A DNA stretch of 21,937 bases from JBHHXG01 sp046756985. Its GTDB lineage: Bacteria > Pseudomonadota > Zetaproteobacteria > Mariprofundales > Mariprofundaceae. Of this stretch, positions 15,248 to 21,937 are shown in pieces; position 1 is the first letter of the stretch; every line of letters begins with the position of its first letter. Both the position numbers and the translations under genes were made by a program. The DNA lies in assembly GCA_046756985.1 (NCBI GenBank), contig JBHHXG010000025.1, positions 1-21,937 on the forward strand, in the 5' to 3' direction. The notes under the pieces were generated by a model that saw only the letters and a list, made by a program, of their open reading frames with translations, was not told where the DNA came from and made no database searches.

Positions 15248-15661
15248 TTATACATACCTCTGCATGCCAATTTCACGCATTTTTTCTGCAAACGCCGGGT
15301 GCTCAAATGCTATTTCGCTGATGTTCTCGATCGGAAAGGCTACGGCCTCAATAACGGTTTCAGCAATCACATTTGCCACCGGTGTGCTAAGGCCTGTTGT
15401 GGATATTTCCCCCACCACGTCTCCCGCTTTCAATGTGGCGATTGTTTCATCGCCCGTCTCGATATGGACTGATCCTCTGGTTAGCAGATAGAGATGGTAG
15501 TTGAATTCCCCCTCTTCAATGAGCTTTTCGCCCGGTGCCAAGGTAACCGTATTGCTTTTCTCAATTAGGCTCTTGCGCGCCTCTTCCGGCAGTGTTTCAA
15601 ACAACGCATGCGAGGCCATGATGGATGCGAGATTACCGGAGGCAGCCTTGTCTTTTGTCAT
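15248..15661 (-). CDS. Stand-alone cyclic-nucleotide-binding (cNMP/CAP_ED) domain protein
   Basis: A 137-residue protein that is one cNMP-binding beta-roll (about 18-118: FETLPEEARKSL, LAPGEKLIEEGE, YLLTRGSVHI) with a short helical tail and no DNA-binding domain. In the phosphate-binding cassette the Gly-Glu pair is present (GDVVGE, G84-E85). The Arg that normally holds the cyclic phosphate (R82 in E. coli CRP) aligns with Pro94 in LSTPVANVIA, so classical cAMP binding is doubtful. ATG 15661 is preferred because AAGAGG lies 8 nt upstream. ATG 15688 would add nine residues but has no ribosome site. The gene precedes the cyclase gene, and a CRP-like operator stands upstream. Confidence 0.82.
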   Translation of the reverse strand: MTKDKAASGNLASIMASHALFETLPEEARKSLIEKSNTVTLAPGEKLIEEGEFNYHLYLLTRGSVHIETGDETIATLKAGDVVGEISTTGLSTPVANVIAETVIEAVAFPIENISEIAFEHPAFAEKMREIGMQRYV

Positions 15662-15714
15662 TGGGAAAACCTCTTCATTTTCAAACATTGGGCTTTCAAA
15701 ACATACAGGGTTTC

Positions 15715-15756
15715 ATGATAGATAGCCATGCAAAAGCTAAAGTGACCCATATCACA
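15715..15756 (-). promoter_or_regulatory. CRP-like operator and -10 box upstream of the cNMP-binding gene
   Basis: AGTGACCCATATCACA (15741-15756) reads on the minus strand as TGTGA-N6-TCACT, with AAT/TTA flanks. It is one base off the core CRP consensus TGTGA-N6-TCACA. On the same strand TATCAT (15715-15720) is a good -10 box, and no -35 box of quality is present. A start near 15708 would put the palindrome centre close to -41, the class II CRP position where the regulator replaces the -35 element. The regulator itself is not in the window. Confidence 0.55.
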
Positions 15757-15775
15757 ATTGCACAGGGCTGGATTG

Positions 15776-15801
15776 TTTCCTTGTTTAATTTGTCAAGGAA
15801 A
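15776..15801. repeat. Perfect 8-bp inverted repeat touching the tRNA 3' end
   Basis: TTTCCTTG (15776-15783) and CAAGGAAA (15794-15801) flank a 10-nt AT-rich loop. The right arm ends exactly where the tRNA CCA begins. There is no T-run after it in the tRNA direction. It may be a processing hairpin, an imperfect terminator or an insertion scar. Confidence 0.5.
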
Positions 15802-15878
15802 TGGTCGGGGTGAGAGGGTTCGAACCTCCGACCTTACCGTCCCGAACGGTACGCGCTACCAGACTGCGCCACACCCCG
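15802..15878 (-). tRNA. tRNA-Pro (anticodon CGG)
   Basis: A 77-nt cloverleaf on the minus strand beginning CGGGGTG and ending in an encoded CCA (15802-15804). The acceptor stem CGGGGTG/CACCCCG, D-loop CAGTCTGGTAGCG, anticodon stem TACCG/CGGTA with loop TTCGGGA (anticodon at 15842-15844), and T-arm GGAGGTTCGAACCCTC are all intact. It reads CCG proline codons. It has its own promoter just upstream. Confidence 0.98.
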
Positions 15879-15891
15879 AATACCTGTAAAG

Positions 15892-15912
15892 GCTGCGCAT
15901 CATAGGCGCAGC
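15892..15912 (-). terminator. Hairpin after ispB, overlapping the tRNA promoter
   Basis: GCTGCGC (15892-15898) and GCGCAGC (15906-15912) form a perfect GC-rich stem. Its 7-nt loop contains the tRNA -10 box. Read from ispB it is followed by CTTTAC, a poor T-run, so it would be a weak terminator. Confidence 0.4.
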
Positions 15913-15927
15913 TGAAACTTACATCAA
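15899..15927 (-). promoter_or_regulatory. Promoter of tRNA-Pro
   Basis: TTGATG (15922-15927) and TATGAT (15899-15904) stand exactly 17 nt apart, 20 nt before the mature tRNA 5' end. The sequence just after the -10 (GCGCAGCC) is GC-rich, as in the discriminators of stable-RNA promoters under stringent control. Confidence 0.7.
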
Positions 15928-15936
15928 GATGCCCGG

Positions 15937-16926
15937 TTAAAATGGCCTTCTGGCCGAAAAATCCGCAAGATCGGCAAGTAGCTGGCGTGTTTCCCCATCT
16001 CCATCGGAAGGCAATGCCTTTTTGGCCCGATCAGCATAATCTTTCGCCATTTGCATGGCATGGTCCGCACCCTGCTGTTTCGCAACCCGTTCACGAACCC
16101 AGTCGCGATCATCCCCTTCATAACAACCGCGTTCGGAGATTTCTTCAACCCGTTTGCCAAGTTCGGCGTCAGCCCGCATGGCATGAATCAGTGGCAAGGT
16201 GATCTTGCCTTCTTCGAGATCATGGCCCACTGGCTTGCCAACCGATGCCACCTCGGCGACATAGTCCAGCGCATCGTCCATCAGCTGAAAGGCAACACCC
16301 AGACACATGCCATATTCCGCCATTTTTCCCCCCTGCTCCTGGCTCTGGCCGCTGACCCGCGCCCCGACTTCCGCTGCTGCTGAAAACAGTACGGCAGTCT
16401 TGCGCTCGATAATTTCCAGGCACTCCTTTTCGCTCATCTGCAAGTGGAAAGTGCGTGCCAGTTGCAGCACCTCTCCTTCTGCAAGCGCATTGGTTACATC
16501 GGACATCAGCCGCAGGATGTCCATGTCACCATCACGCACCATCATCTGAAAGGCGCGTGAAAACAGGTAATCACCCACCAGTACGCTGGCCTGATTACCC
16601 CATACGCCGTTCGCCGATGGTGCGCCACGACGCTGGTCGGAAGAATCCACCACATCATCGTGCAACAATGACGCCGTATGGATAAATTCAACCACAACAG
16701 CCAACGGAATATGTCGGTCTCCCTGATAACCGAACAGGCGCGCAATAATCAGACATAACAGTGGTCGCAGGCGTTTGCCGCCACTGCTGACAATATACTG
16801 GCCCATAGCGGGAATCATCATGACATCCGATTGCAGATTATCGTGAATACACTGATCCACGGCCTGCATTTGCGTGCGGTATAGCTCGGTCGCCTGTTGC
16901 AAAGGATTTTTATTCGAAGAATTCAC
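15937..16926 (-). CDS. ispB: Octaprenyl-type polyprenyl diphosphate synthase
   Basis: A 329-residue trans-prenyltransferase that extends FPP with IPP units to the side chain of ubiquinone or menaquinone. Visible are GGKRLRP (49-55), the first Asp-rich motif LLHDDVVD (D90, D91, D94) with SSDQRRG, and the second motif FQLMDDALDY (D217, D218, D221), then VGKPVGHDLEEGKITLP. These follow IspB more closely than short-chain IspA. Exact chain length cannot be read. The start is GTG 16926, without a clear ribosome site; two tiny ATG frames run just upstream and into it. It is divergent from maf. IspH in the same window supplies the building blocks. Confidence 0.93.
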   Translation of the reverse strand: MNSSNKNPLQQATELYRTQMQAVDQCIHDNLQSDVMMIPAMGQYIVSSGGKRLRPLLCLIIARLFGYQGDRHIPLAVVVEFIHTASLLHDDVVDSSDQRRGAPSANGVWGNQASVLVGDYLFSRAFQMMVRDGDMDILRLMSDVTNALAEGEVLQLARTFHLQMSEKECLEIIERKTAVLFSAAAEVGARVSGQSQEQGGKMAEYGMCLGVAFQLMDDALDYVAEVASVGKPVGHDLEEGKITLPLIHAMRADAELGKRVEEISERGCYEGDDRDWVRERVAKQQGADHAMQMAKDYADRAKKALPSDGDGETRQLLADLADFSARRPF

Positions 16927-17018
16927 GGCTCATGCATCGTAAGCGGGCCGGCGCGAAGGTCAAGCAGAAGGACTGGCAGGCATAAGCCCCAACAACTGCG
17001 TTATCCGGATGACCCTAA

Positions 17019-17047
17019 ATTATATGTCCGTGATATCATGAAAAATA
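17019..17047 (-). promoter_or_regulatory. Candidate ispB promoter in the ispB-maf divergent spacer
   Basis: A perfect TATAAT on the minus strand (17019-17024) has only a poor -35 (TATTTT, 17042-17047) at 17 nt. The palindrome TGATATCA (17031-17038) sits between the boxes and could be a regulator site. The leader would be about 85 nt. The rest of 16927-17064 holds no gene. Confidence 0.4.
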
Positions 17048-17064
17048 CGGGCTAGCATGCCGGA

Positions 17065-17646
17065 ATGGAAGTCATTCTTGCATCCGCATCCCCGCGTCGG
17101 CTGGAATTATTGCAGGCGGCCGGGCTAGCCGTTGAGGTACGCCCCTCGCGCATCGATGAAACCGCCCGACAGGGAGAATCAGCCAAGGTCCAGGTCATGC
17201 GCCTCAGCCAGGCCAAGGCATCTGCCTGCACCGAAAACAATGTACCGGTGATTGCCGCTGATACGCTGGTAGCACTGAATGACAAAGTATTCGGCCAACC
17301 TGAAAGTCTTGTTGTGGCAAGGCGTATGCTGGCGCAATTATCCGGTCAGACACATAGCGTTTATACAGGCGTCTGTGTGCGTCTGGGAGAAGCCAGCACA
17401 AGTGAGATTGTGCGTACCGATGTGCGTTTCCGCACAATCTCAGCAGAAGAGATCGCCACTTATCTGGCACATAATGATGTGCTCGACAAGGCGGGCGCTT
17501 ATGCAGTGCAGGCAGGGGCGGCAAGCTTTATCGAAGCTGTGGATGGTCCTCTGGATAATGTCATTGGCTTGCCAGTGCAACATACGCTGAAACTGCTGAA
17601 TCATCTTGTGGCAGATCAGCCAAACTTCATGAGGACGGCAGCATGA
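17065..17646 (+). CDS. maf: Maf-family nucleoside triphosphate pyrophosphatase
   Basis: A 193-residue Maf protein. Family members hydrolyse dTTP/UTP or modified nucleotides to monophosphates, and some affect septum formation. The N-terminal SASPRRLELL (7-16), AADTLVAL (64-71), DKAGAYAVQ and NVIGLP are characteristic. The usual GKP motif reads GQP here (Q78), losing a lysine that is widely conserved and thought to contact phosphate; activity may differ. The DKAGAYAVQ form and length fit the YhdE-type dTTP/UTP enzyme more than YceF. The start ATG 17065 has a weak ribosome site. It overlaps rng by 4 nt (ATGA); this maf-rng neighbourhood is common in proteobacteria. Confidence 0.9.
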   Translation: MEVILASASPRRLELLQAAGLAVEVRPSRIDETARQGESAKVQVMRLSQAKASACTENNVPVIAADTLVALNDKVFGQPESLVVARRMLAQLSGQTHSVYTGVCVRLGEASTSEIVRTDVRFRTISAEEIATYLAHNDVLDKAGAYAVQAGAASFIEAVDGPLDNVIGLPVQHTLKLLNHLVADQPNFMRTAA

Positions 17647-19175
17647 GTACGGAACTGCTTGTTAATATTGCGCCGTTCGAAACCCGTATTGCCCGCGTGG
17701 AAAGTGGCCTGGCGGAAGAGATTTATATTGAGCGCGAACGAGAACGCGGACTTAAAGGCAATATTTACAAAGGCCATGTGCAACGTGTTCTTCCCGGCAT
17801 TCAGGCCGCTTTTGTTGATATCGGCATGGAAAAGGCCGGCTTTTTGTATGCTGGCGACATCACCGCGCCGGAATACCCGGATCCTGATCTGTCTTCTGCC
17901 GAGCAAGCTGATGAGGACAATGGCGAAGAGTCCTCTGAAGGCGATGAGATGCAACAGCCTGCGCGTCATGCCACACCATCGATTTCCAGCCTGCTGAAGG
18001 AAGATCAGGAAATCATTGTTCAGGTTTCGCGCGAACCCATTGCCTCCAAAGGGCCTCGCCTTACCAACCTGCTCAGCCTTGCCGGCCGCTATCTGGTTTA
18101 TCTGCCGGGGATTGACCATGTTGGTATTGCCAAGCGACTTGAGGACACGGCGGAACGTGAGCGTCTGATTGCCATTGGGCGCAGTCTGAAGCCTGAACAG
18201 GGGGGTCTGATTATCCGCACCGTAGCTGAGGGACACAATGAAGCGGAAATGAAACAGGATCTTGATTTTCTGCTGCGTTTATGGAGCGATATTGAACGCC
18301 GCTCCCAGCCTGCAGCTCCGGGCTCCATGATTCATAAGGAATTGAACCTTTACCTCAAGGTGATGCGTGATTATGTCGATGATGAAGTAGAGAAAATTCA
18401 CATTGATTCGCGTGAGGCATATGAAAGCATGAAAAAGTTTGCCAAGCGCTTTATGCCCGAGGTTTCCAAGCGCCTGTTTTACTATCCCGGAGAGCGCCCG
18501 ATTTTTGATGTGTATGGCGTTGAGGAAGAAATCAGTCGCGCCCTGAAAAAGAAAATTGGTCTGAGGTCGGGCGGACATATTGTTATTGATCAGACGGAAG
18601 CTCTGATTGCCATTGATGTGAATTCCGGCTCTTTTGTCGGTTCCCGCAACATGGAGGAAACCGGCTTCAAAACCAACCTCGAAGCCGTGCACGAGATCGT
18701 TCATCAGCTCCGCCTGCGTAACCTCGGCGGCATTATTGTCGTCGATTTTATTGATATGCAGGAAGAGGAAAACAGGGTAAAACTGATGGAAGTACTGGAA
18801 GATGCGCTCAGACGTGATAAGGCGAAAACACATATTGTGCAATTCTCCGAACTCGGGCTTGTTGAAATGACCCGCAAACGCACGCGTGACTCTCTTGGCC
18901 GCATCATGCTGCAGGAATGCACCCACTGCCAGGGTGTCGGCCATGCCAGAAGCGCAACCACGGTATGTTATCAGCTGTTGCGTGAAGTGGTGGCGGAAGC
19001 AAGAGCATACCCCTGCGACAAACTGATGGTGATCGCGCACCCGCAAATCATTGATCTGATGCTGGGAGAAGAGAGCGAAAATGTGGACCGGCTGGAAACG
19101 TTTCTCGGCAAACAAATCAGCCTGAAAAGTGATGACGACTTCTCGCCGGATCGCTACGAGGTCGTGCTGCTGTAA
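17643..19175 (+). CDS. rng: Ribonuclease G
   Basis: A 510-residue RNase E/G family endonuclease that matures the 5' end of 16S rRNA and cuts AU-rich single-stranded RNA. The S1 domain (about 36-130) begins GNIYKGHVQRVLPG. It is interrupted by an acidic insertion (about 77-105, EDNGEESSEGDE) longer than in E. coli RNase G. Catalytic D325 (AIDVNSG) and D368 (VVDFID) are 43 residues apart, as in RNase E D303/D346. The zinc-link CTHC (C426, C429) is present. There is no long RNase E-type C-terminal scaffold, which separates it from Rne. It sits between maf (4-nt overlap) and hemW (8-bp gap). Confidence 0.95.
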   Translation: MSTELLVNIAPFETRIARVESGLAEEIYIERERERGLKGNIYKGHVQRVLPGIQAAFVDIGMEKAGFLYAGDITAPEYPDPDLSSAEQADEDNGEESSEGDEMQQPARHATPSISSLLKEDQEIIVQVSREPIASKGPRLTNLLSLAGRYLVYLPGIDHVGIAKRLEDTAERERLIAIGRSLKPEQGGLIIRTVAEGHNEAEMKQDLDFLLRLWSDIERRSQPAAPGSMIHKELNLYLKVMRDYVDDEVEKIHIDSREAYESMKKFAKRFMPEVSKRLFYYPGERPIFDVYGVEEEISRALKKKIGLRSGGHIVIDQTEALIAIDVNSGSFVGSRNMEETGFKTNLEAVHEIVHQLRLRNLGGIIVVDFIDMQEEENRVKLMEVLEDALRRDKAKTHIVQFSELGLVEMTRKRTRDSLGRIMLQECTHCQGVGHARSATTVCYQLLREVVAEARAYPCDKLMVIAHPQIIDLMLGEESENVDRLETFLGKQISLKSDDDFSPDRYEVVLL

Positions 19176-19183
19176 TTGCTCCA

Positions 19184-20353
19184 ATGCCCCGTTTAAAACC
19201 CCCTGATTTACATCTTTATGTGCACATCCCGTTCTGTGCACACAAATGTCACTACTGTGACTTTAATTCACATGTGCGAAACACCCCTCCGTGGAAGAAT
19301 TATCAGGATGCATTGCTGGCAGAACTGGATTACTGGGCTGCACAGCCACAGTTCCAGCAGCGCACACTGACAACTGTTTTCTTTGGTGGCGGCACACCTT
19401 CGCTGGCACCGCCCGCACTGATTGCCGCCGTACTGGATAAAGCGGTATCTGTATTTGCTGTTGAGACGAATGCTGAAATCACACTGGAGGCCAATCCGGG
19501 CACAGTTGATGAAGAACATTTCTCCGGCTATAAGGCAGCAGGCGTCAATCGCCTGTCCATTGGCGTACAGAGCTTTGATGATACCGAGTTGAAATGGCTG
19601 GAAAGGATTCATAACAGCGCTGAAGCCATCCATGCCTATGAAATAGCGCGCAAGACTGGTTTTGATAATGTCAATCTTGATCTGATGTATGCACTGCCGG
19701 ATCAGCCTCTGCAGCACTGGCAGCAGCGTCTGGACACAGCGATCCGGCTTGATCCGGAGCATCTGTCCTGCTACCAGCTGACGATTGAGCCGCATACCAG
19801 ACTGGCTGCAGATCATGCCGCTTCGCCCTATCTCCTGCCGGATCAGGAAGTAGCCCTGGCGTTTTTCACAGCCACGCGCGAGTTACTTGGCAACCATAGT
19901 TATGCGGCCTATGAAGTCTCCAACTTTGCCCGGGCTGGCAAGCACTGCCGCCATAATGACGGTTACTGGCTCTATCATGATTATCTCGGTATTGGCGCGG
20001 GGGCATCCGGCAAGTGGGATACACCTGATGGCGGGATTTATCGCTACAGCAATAACCGCTCGCCGGAGACGTATATACACAAGGCAGTCACGGATGGAAC
20101 AGCCATCCACAGCAATGAAAATCTTGATACCCAGCGTGCCGCTGCCGAGGCCGTGTGGCTGGGCTTAAGGCGCATCGATGGAATAAGCCGTGAAAATTTT
20201 ACCCGCCGCTTTGGAGCCGATGTCTGGCCCATGTTTGAATCACCGCTCCGGCAATGGCGGAATACGGAACATGTTCAACTTGAAGAAACACGCCTGCTTC
20301 TGACGCCTAAAGGGCTGCCATTGGCAGACGGCATCGCCGCAAGTGTGCTTTGA
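19184..20353 (+). CDS. hemW: HemW, radical SAM haem chaperone
   Basis: A 389-residue radical SAM protein. The [4Fe-4S] cluster motif is C18-x3-C22-x2-C25 in IPFCAHKCHYCDFNSH. FFGGGTPSL is the SAM-binding glycine motif, and LSIGVQSFDD and the C-terminal CRHNDGYW with YLGIGAGASG are HemW signatures. HemW lacks coproporphyrinogen oxidase activity and inserts haem into respiratory proteins. That fits a cell with cytochromes, one of which is encoded in this window. Older annotations often call it HemN. It starts 8 bp after rng, so maf-rng-hemW are probably one operon. The convergent kinase gene ends 21 bp downstream. Confidence 0.93.
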   Translation: MPRLKPPDLHLYVHIPFCAHKCHYCDFNSHVRNTPPWKNYQDALLAELDYWAAQPQFQQRTLTTVFFGGGTPSLAPPALIAAVLDKAVSVFAVETNAEITLEANPGTVDEEHFSGYKAAGVNRLSIGVQSFDDTELKWLERIHNSAEAIHAYEIARKTGFDNVNLDLMYALPDQPLQHWQQRLDTAIRLDPEHLSCYQLTIEPHTRLAADHAASPYLLPDQEVALAFFTATRELLGNHSYAAYEVSNFARAGKHCRHNDGYWLYHDYLGIGAGASGKWDTPDGGIYRYSNNRSPETYIHKAVTDGTAIHSNENLDTQRAAAEAVWLGLRRIDGISRENFTRRFGADVWPMFESPLRQWRNTEHVQLEETRLLLTPKGLPLADGIAASVL

Positions 20354-20374
20354 CATGCTGTTTACCTGACGGAC

Positions 20375-21937
20375 CTAGCTGGCCAGTGTTTTTTGCATAG
20401 CCCGTTTGAGCTCTTTGAACTTGTACGGCTTCTGCACAAAGCCAGCCGGCTGTTTGTCCTTGAAACGTTCAGCCAACTTGGCTTCGCCATAGCCGGATGA
20501 GATAAGCACCTTCACGCTCGCATTGATTTTCCGCAGCGCATCAAAGGCTTTGTCACCGCTCATCTTTGGCATGGTCAGGTCCAGCAATACGGCTGCGATC
20601 TCATCCTGGTGCTGCCGATAAATATCCAAGCACTCGATCCCATCATTTGCCGCCAGTGTTTCAAATCCCATGCGTGCAAGCATGCGGCAGGCGACTGTCT
20701 GCACACCCAATTCATCATCAACGACCAGCACCGTGCCGCTGGTCACGAACTGGCCAGTCATGGTTTCTTCCAGGGTCTGTTTTGCCTTGCCTTTCGAAGG
20801 CGGCAGGAATACACGGATGGCACTCCCATGCCCCGGCTTGCTGTCAATACAAATGCCACCATGGTTTGATCGCATGATGCCAAGAATAGCGCTCATACCC
20901 AGTCCACGGCCGGTAAATTTCGTTGTAAAGAAGGGTTCAAACATATGTTGCAGCGTCTCGTCCGAAATGCCGCAGCCGTCATCCTTTACCTCGACAAAAA
21001 CATACTGCCCGGACTGAAGCTCTTCCGAACCATAGCAATGCTCGAGGCTACTGGTGTCGGTGAACGTCGATCCTGTCGTGATATTGATAGTCCCACTGGC
21101 CTCACCAATGGCCTCGGCTGCATTGGTCAGCAGATTTATGATGACCTGTTCCAGTTGCGCAACATCGAATTCCACCATTGGAATGCCTGAATCCAGATGG
21201 TGCTCAAGCTGAATATTCTTGGGGATGGACACCTCGATCAGGCGGGCCATATTCCTGACCAGTTCTGAGAGATTAACCTGCTGAATGATGTAGCGCCCCT
21301 GTCCGGCATAGGCGAGCATCTGCCGGCACAGATCGGCAGCATGGCTGCAACCCGTCTCAATATTTCCGAGATGTTCCCGGGATTCTTCGTCGCCATCGAT
21401 CTGCATTTTCAGCAATTCGGCATTGCCCTGAATGGCTGCCAGAATATTGTTGAAATCGTGAGCAATACCACCGGCTAACACACCCAGCGATTCCAGCCGC
21501 TGGGTATGCTCAATCTTTCTCTGAAGCTGTTGTTCGTCTTCCTCCCTGGCCTTGCGATCAGAGATATCGTGAATAACGGCAACAAAATAAACGGCATCTC
21601 CACGCCATACTTCACTGCGTTTGATTTCAATCGGGAAGACCGTGCCGTCTTTATGCCTTGCTTCTGTTTCAACGGTTTTATCCATGACCTCAGATGTATG
21701 GGTCTCCATGTATCGACGAATATGCCCATCGTGCTCGCCGGCATAGGTCTCCGGCATCAGTATGTTGACACTATTGCCGACCATCTCGTTGGCCTTGTAC
21801 CCAAACATCTTTTCCAAAACCGTATTGGTAAGCTGAATGATCCCGTACCGGTCTATCGCCACGAGCCCGCCCGGCATGTGGGCCGTGATGGTTCTGAGCC
21901 ACTCTTCGTTTTCCGCAATCCGGAGTTGCTGCTGTTG
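20375..21937 (-). CDS. Hybrid sensor histidine kinase, PAS-HisKA-HATPase-REC (5' end missing)
   Basis: The frame is open to the window edge, so the N-terminus is cut; 520 residues are visible. In order these are a helical start (QQQQLRIAENEEW) and a PAS domain (about 16-128). Next come the HisKA helix with phospho-acceptor H160 (GGIAHDFNN), a HATPase domain (N-box NLLTNAAEA, DDGCG, GRGLGMS) and a receiver domain (about 401-520) with phospho-acceptor D453 (LLDLTMP) and K503 (QKPY). The PAS part contains HDGHIRRY, resembling the haem-ligand segment of FixL. The sensed signal is unknown. The RR partner, if any, is not in the window. Confidence 0.93.
   Translation of the reverse strand, partial: QQQQLRIAENEEWLRTITAHMPGGLVAIDRYGIIQLTNTVLEKMFGYKANEMVGNSVNILMPETYAGEHDGHIRRYMETHTSEVMDKTVETEARHKDGTVFPIEIKRSEVWRGDAVYFVAVIHDISDRKAREEDEQQLQRKIEHTQRLESLGVLAGGIAHDFNNILAAIQGNAELLKMQIDGDEESREHLGNIETGCSHAADLCRQMLAYAGQGRYIIQQVNLSELVRNMARLIEVSIPKNIQLEHHLDSGIPMVEFDVAQLEQVIINLLTNAAEAIGEASGTINITTGSTFTDTSSLEHCYGSEELQSGQYVFVEVKDDGCGISDETLQHMFEPFFTTKFTGRGLGMSAILGIMRSNHGGICIDSKPGHGSAIRVFLPPSKGKAKQTLEETMTGQFVTSGTVLVVDDELGVQTVACRMLARMGFETLAANDGIECLDIYRQHQDEIAAVLLDLTMPKMSGDKAFDALRKINASVKVLISSGYGEAKLAERFKDKQPAGFVQKPYKFKELKRAMQKTLAS

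Noticed and set aside
20354..20400. Possible terminator between hemW and the kinase gene (CTGGCCAG then T6)
   Set aside because: The palindrome has no loop, so it cannot form a proper hairpin. The T-run lies in kinase coding sequence.
1..21937. CRISPR arrays, complete insertion sequences, integrases or phage genes
   Set aside because: No regularly spaced repeats, transposase or integrase frames were seen on either strand.

Overview
The window is a densely packed stretch of bacterial chromosome, about 50-54% G+C by eye. It carries mostly housekeeping genes in short, tightly overlapping operons. The families present (GatCAB amidotransferase, IspH, IspB, E. coli-type PurB, RNase G, HemW, RsuA/RsmC, c-type cytochrome, large AsmA-like protein) fit a Gram-negative proteobacterium. 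Zetaproteobacteria (Mariprofundus-like iron oxidisers) is my best guess, but it rests on general resemblance and not on a search.

Layout. 1-5739 (+): the last 16 codons of gatC, an unusual 141-bp spacer, then gatA, gatB and a large AsmA-like envelope gene, closed by a terminator. 5763-6155 (-): a small secreted monohaem cytochrome c. 6332-7699 (+): purB. 7700-8020: a 321-bp gene-free, palindrome-rich spacer that looks like mobile-repeat debris. 8021-8947 (-): ispH, divergent from a run of + genes at 9011-13386 (bcp, coaBC, dut, an Rrf2-type regulator, an RsmC-like methyltransferase, rsuA). Most junctions in this run overlap, and a hairpin closes it. 13402-15661 (-): the least ordinary part, namely a small cyclic-nucleotide-binding-fold protein, a class III nucleotide cyclase homologue and a His-rich glycine-zipper/TPR lipoprotein. 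A CRP-like operator lies at the head of this group. 15802-15878 (-): tRNA-Pro(CGG) with its own strong promoter. 15937-16926 (-): ispB. 17065-20353 (+): maf, rng, hemW. 20375-21937 (-): a hybrid PAS histidine kinase cut by the window end.

How the genes work together. gatCAB makes Gln-tRNA and/or Asn-tRNA by transamidation. ispH and ispB are the last step of MEP isoprenoid synthesis and the polyprenyl chain for quinones. coaBC, dut, maf and purB serve CoA and nucleotide metabolism and nucleotide-pool cleaning. rsmC-like, rsuA and rng act on 16S rRNA.

Candidates for something undescribed are the cyclic-nucleotide module at 13402-15756, in which key catalytic or ligand residues are changed but a CRP-type site precedes the first gene, and its His-rich lipoprotein. 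Smaller oddities are substitutions at conserved positions in CoaBC and Maf, overlapping terminator/promoter signals at tRNA-Pro, and the two repeat-like spacers.
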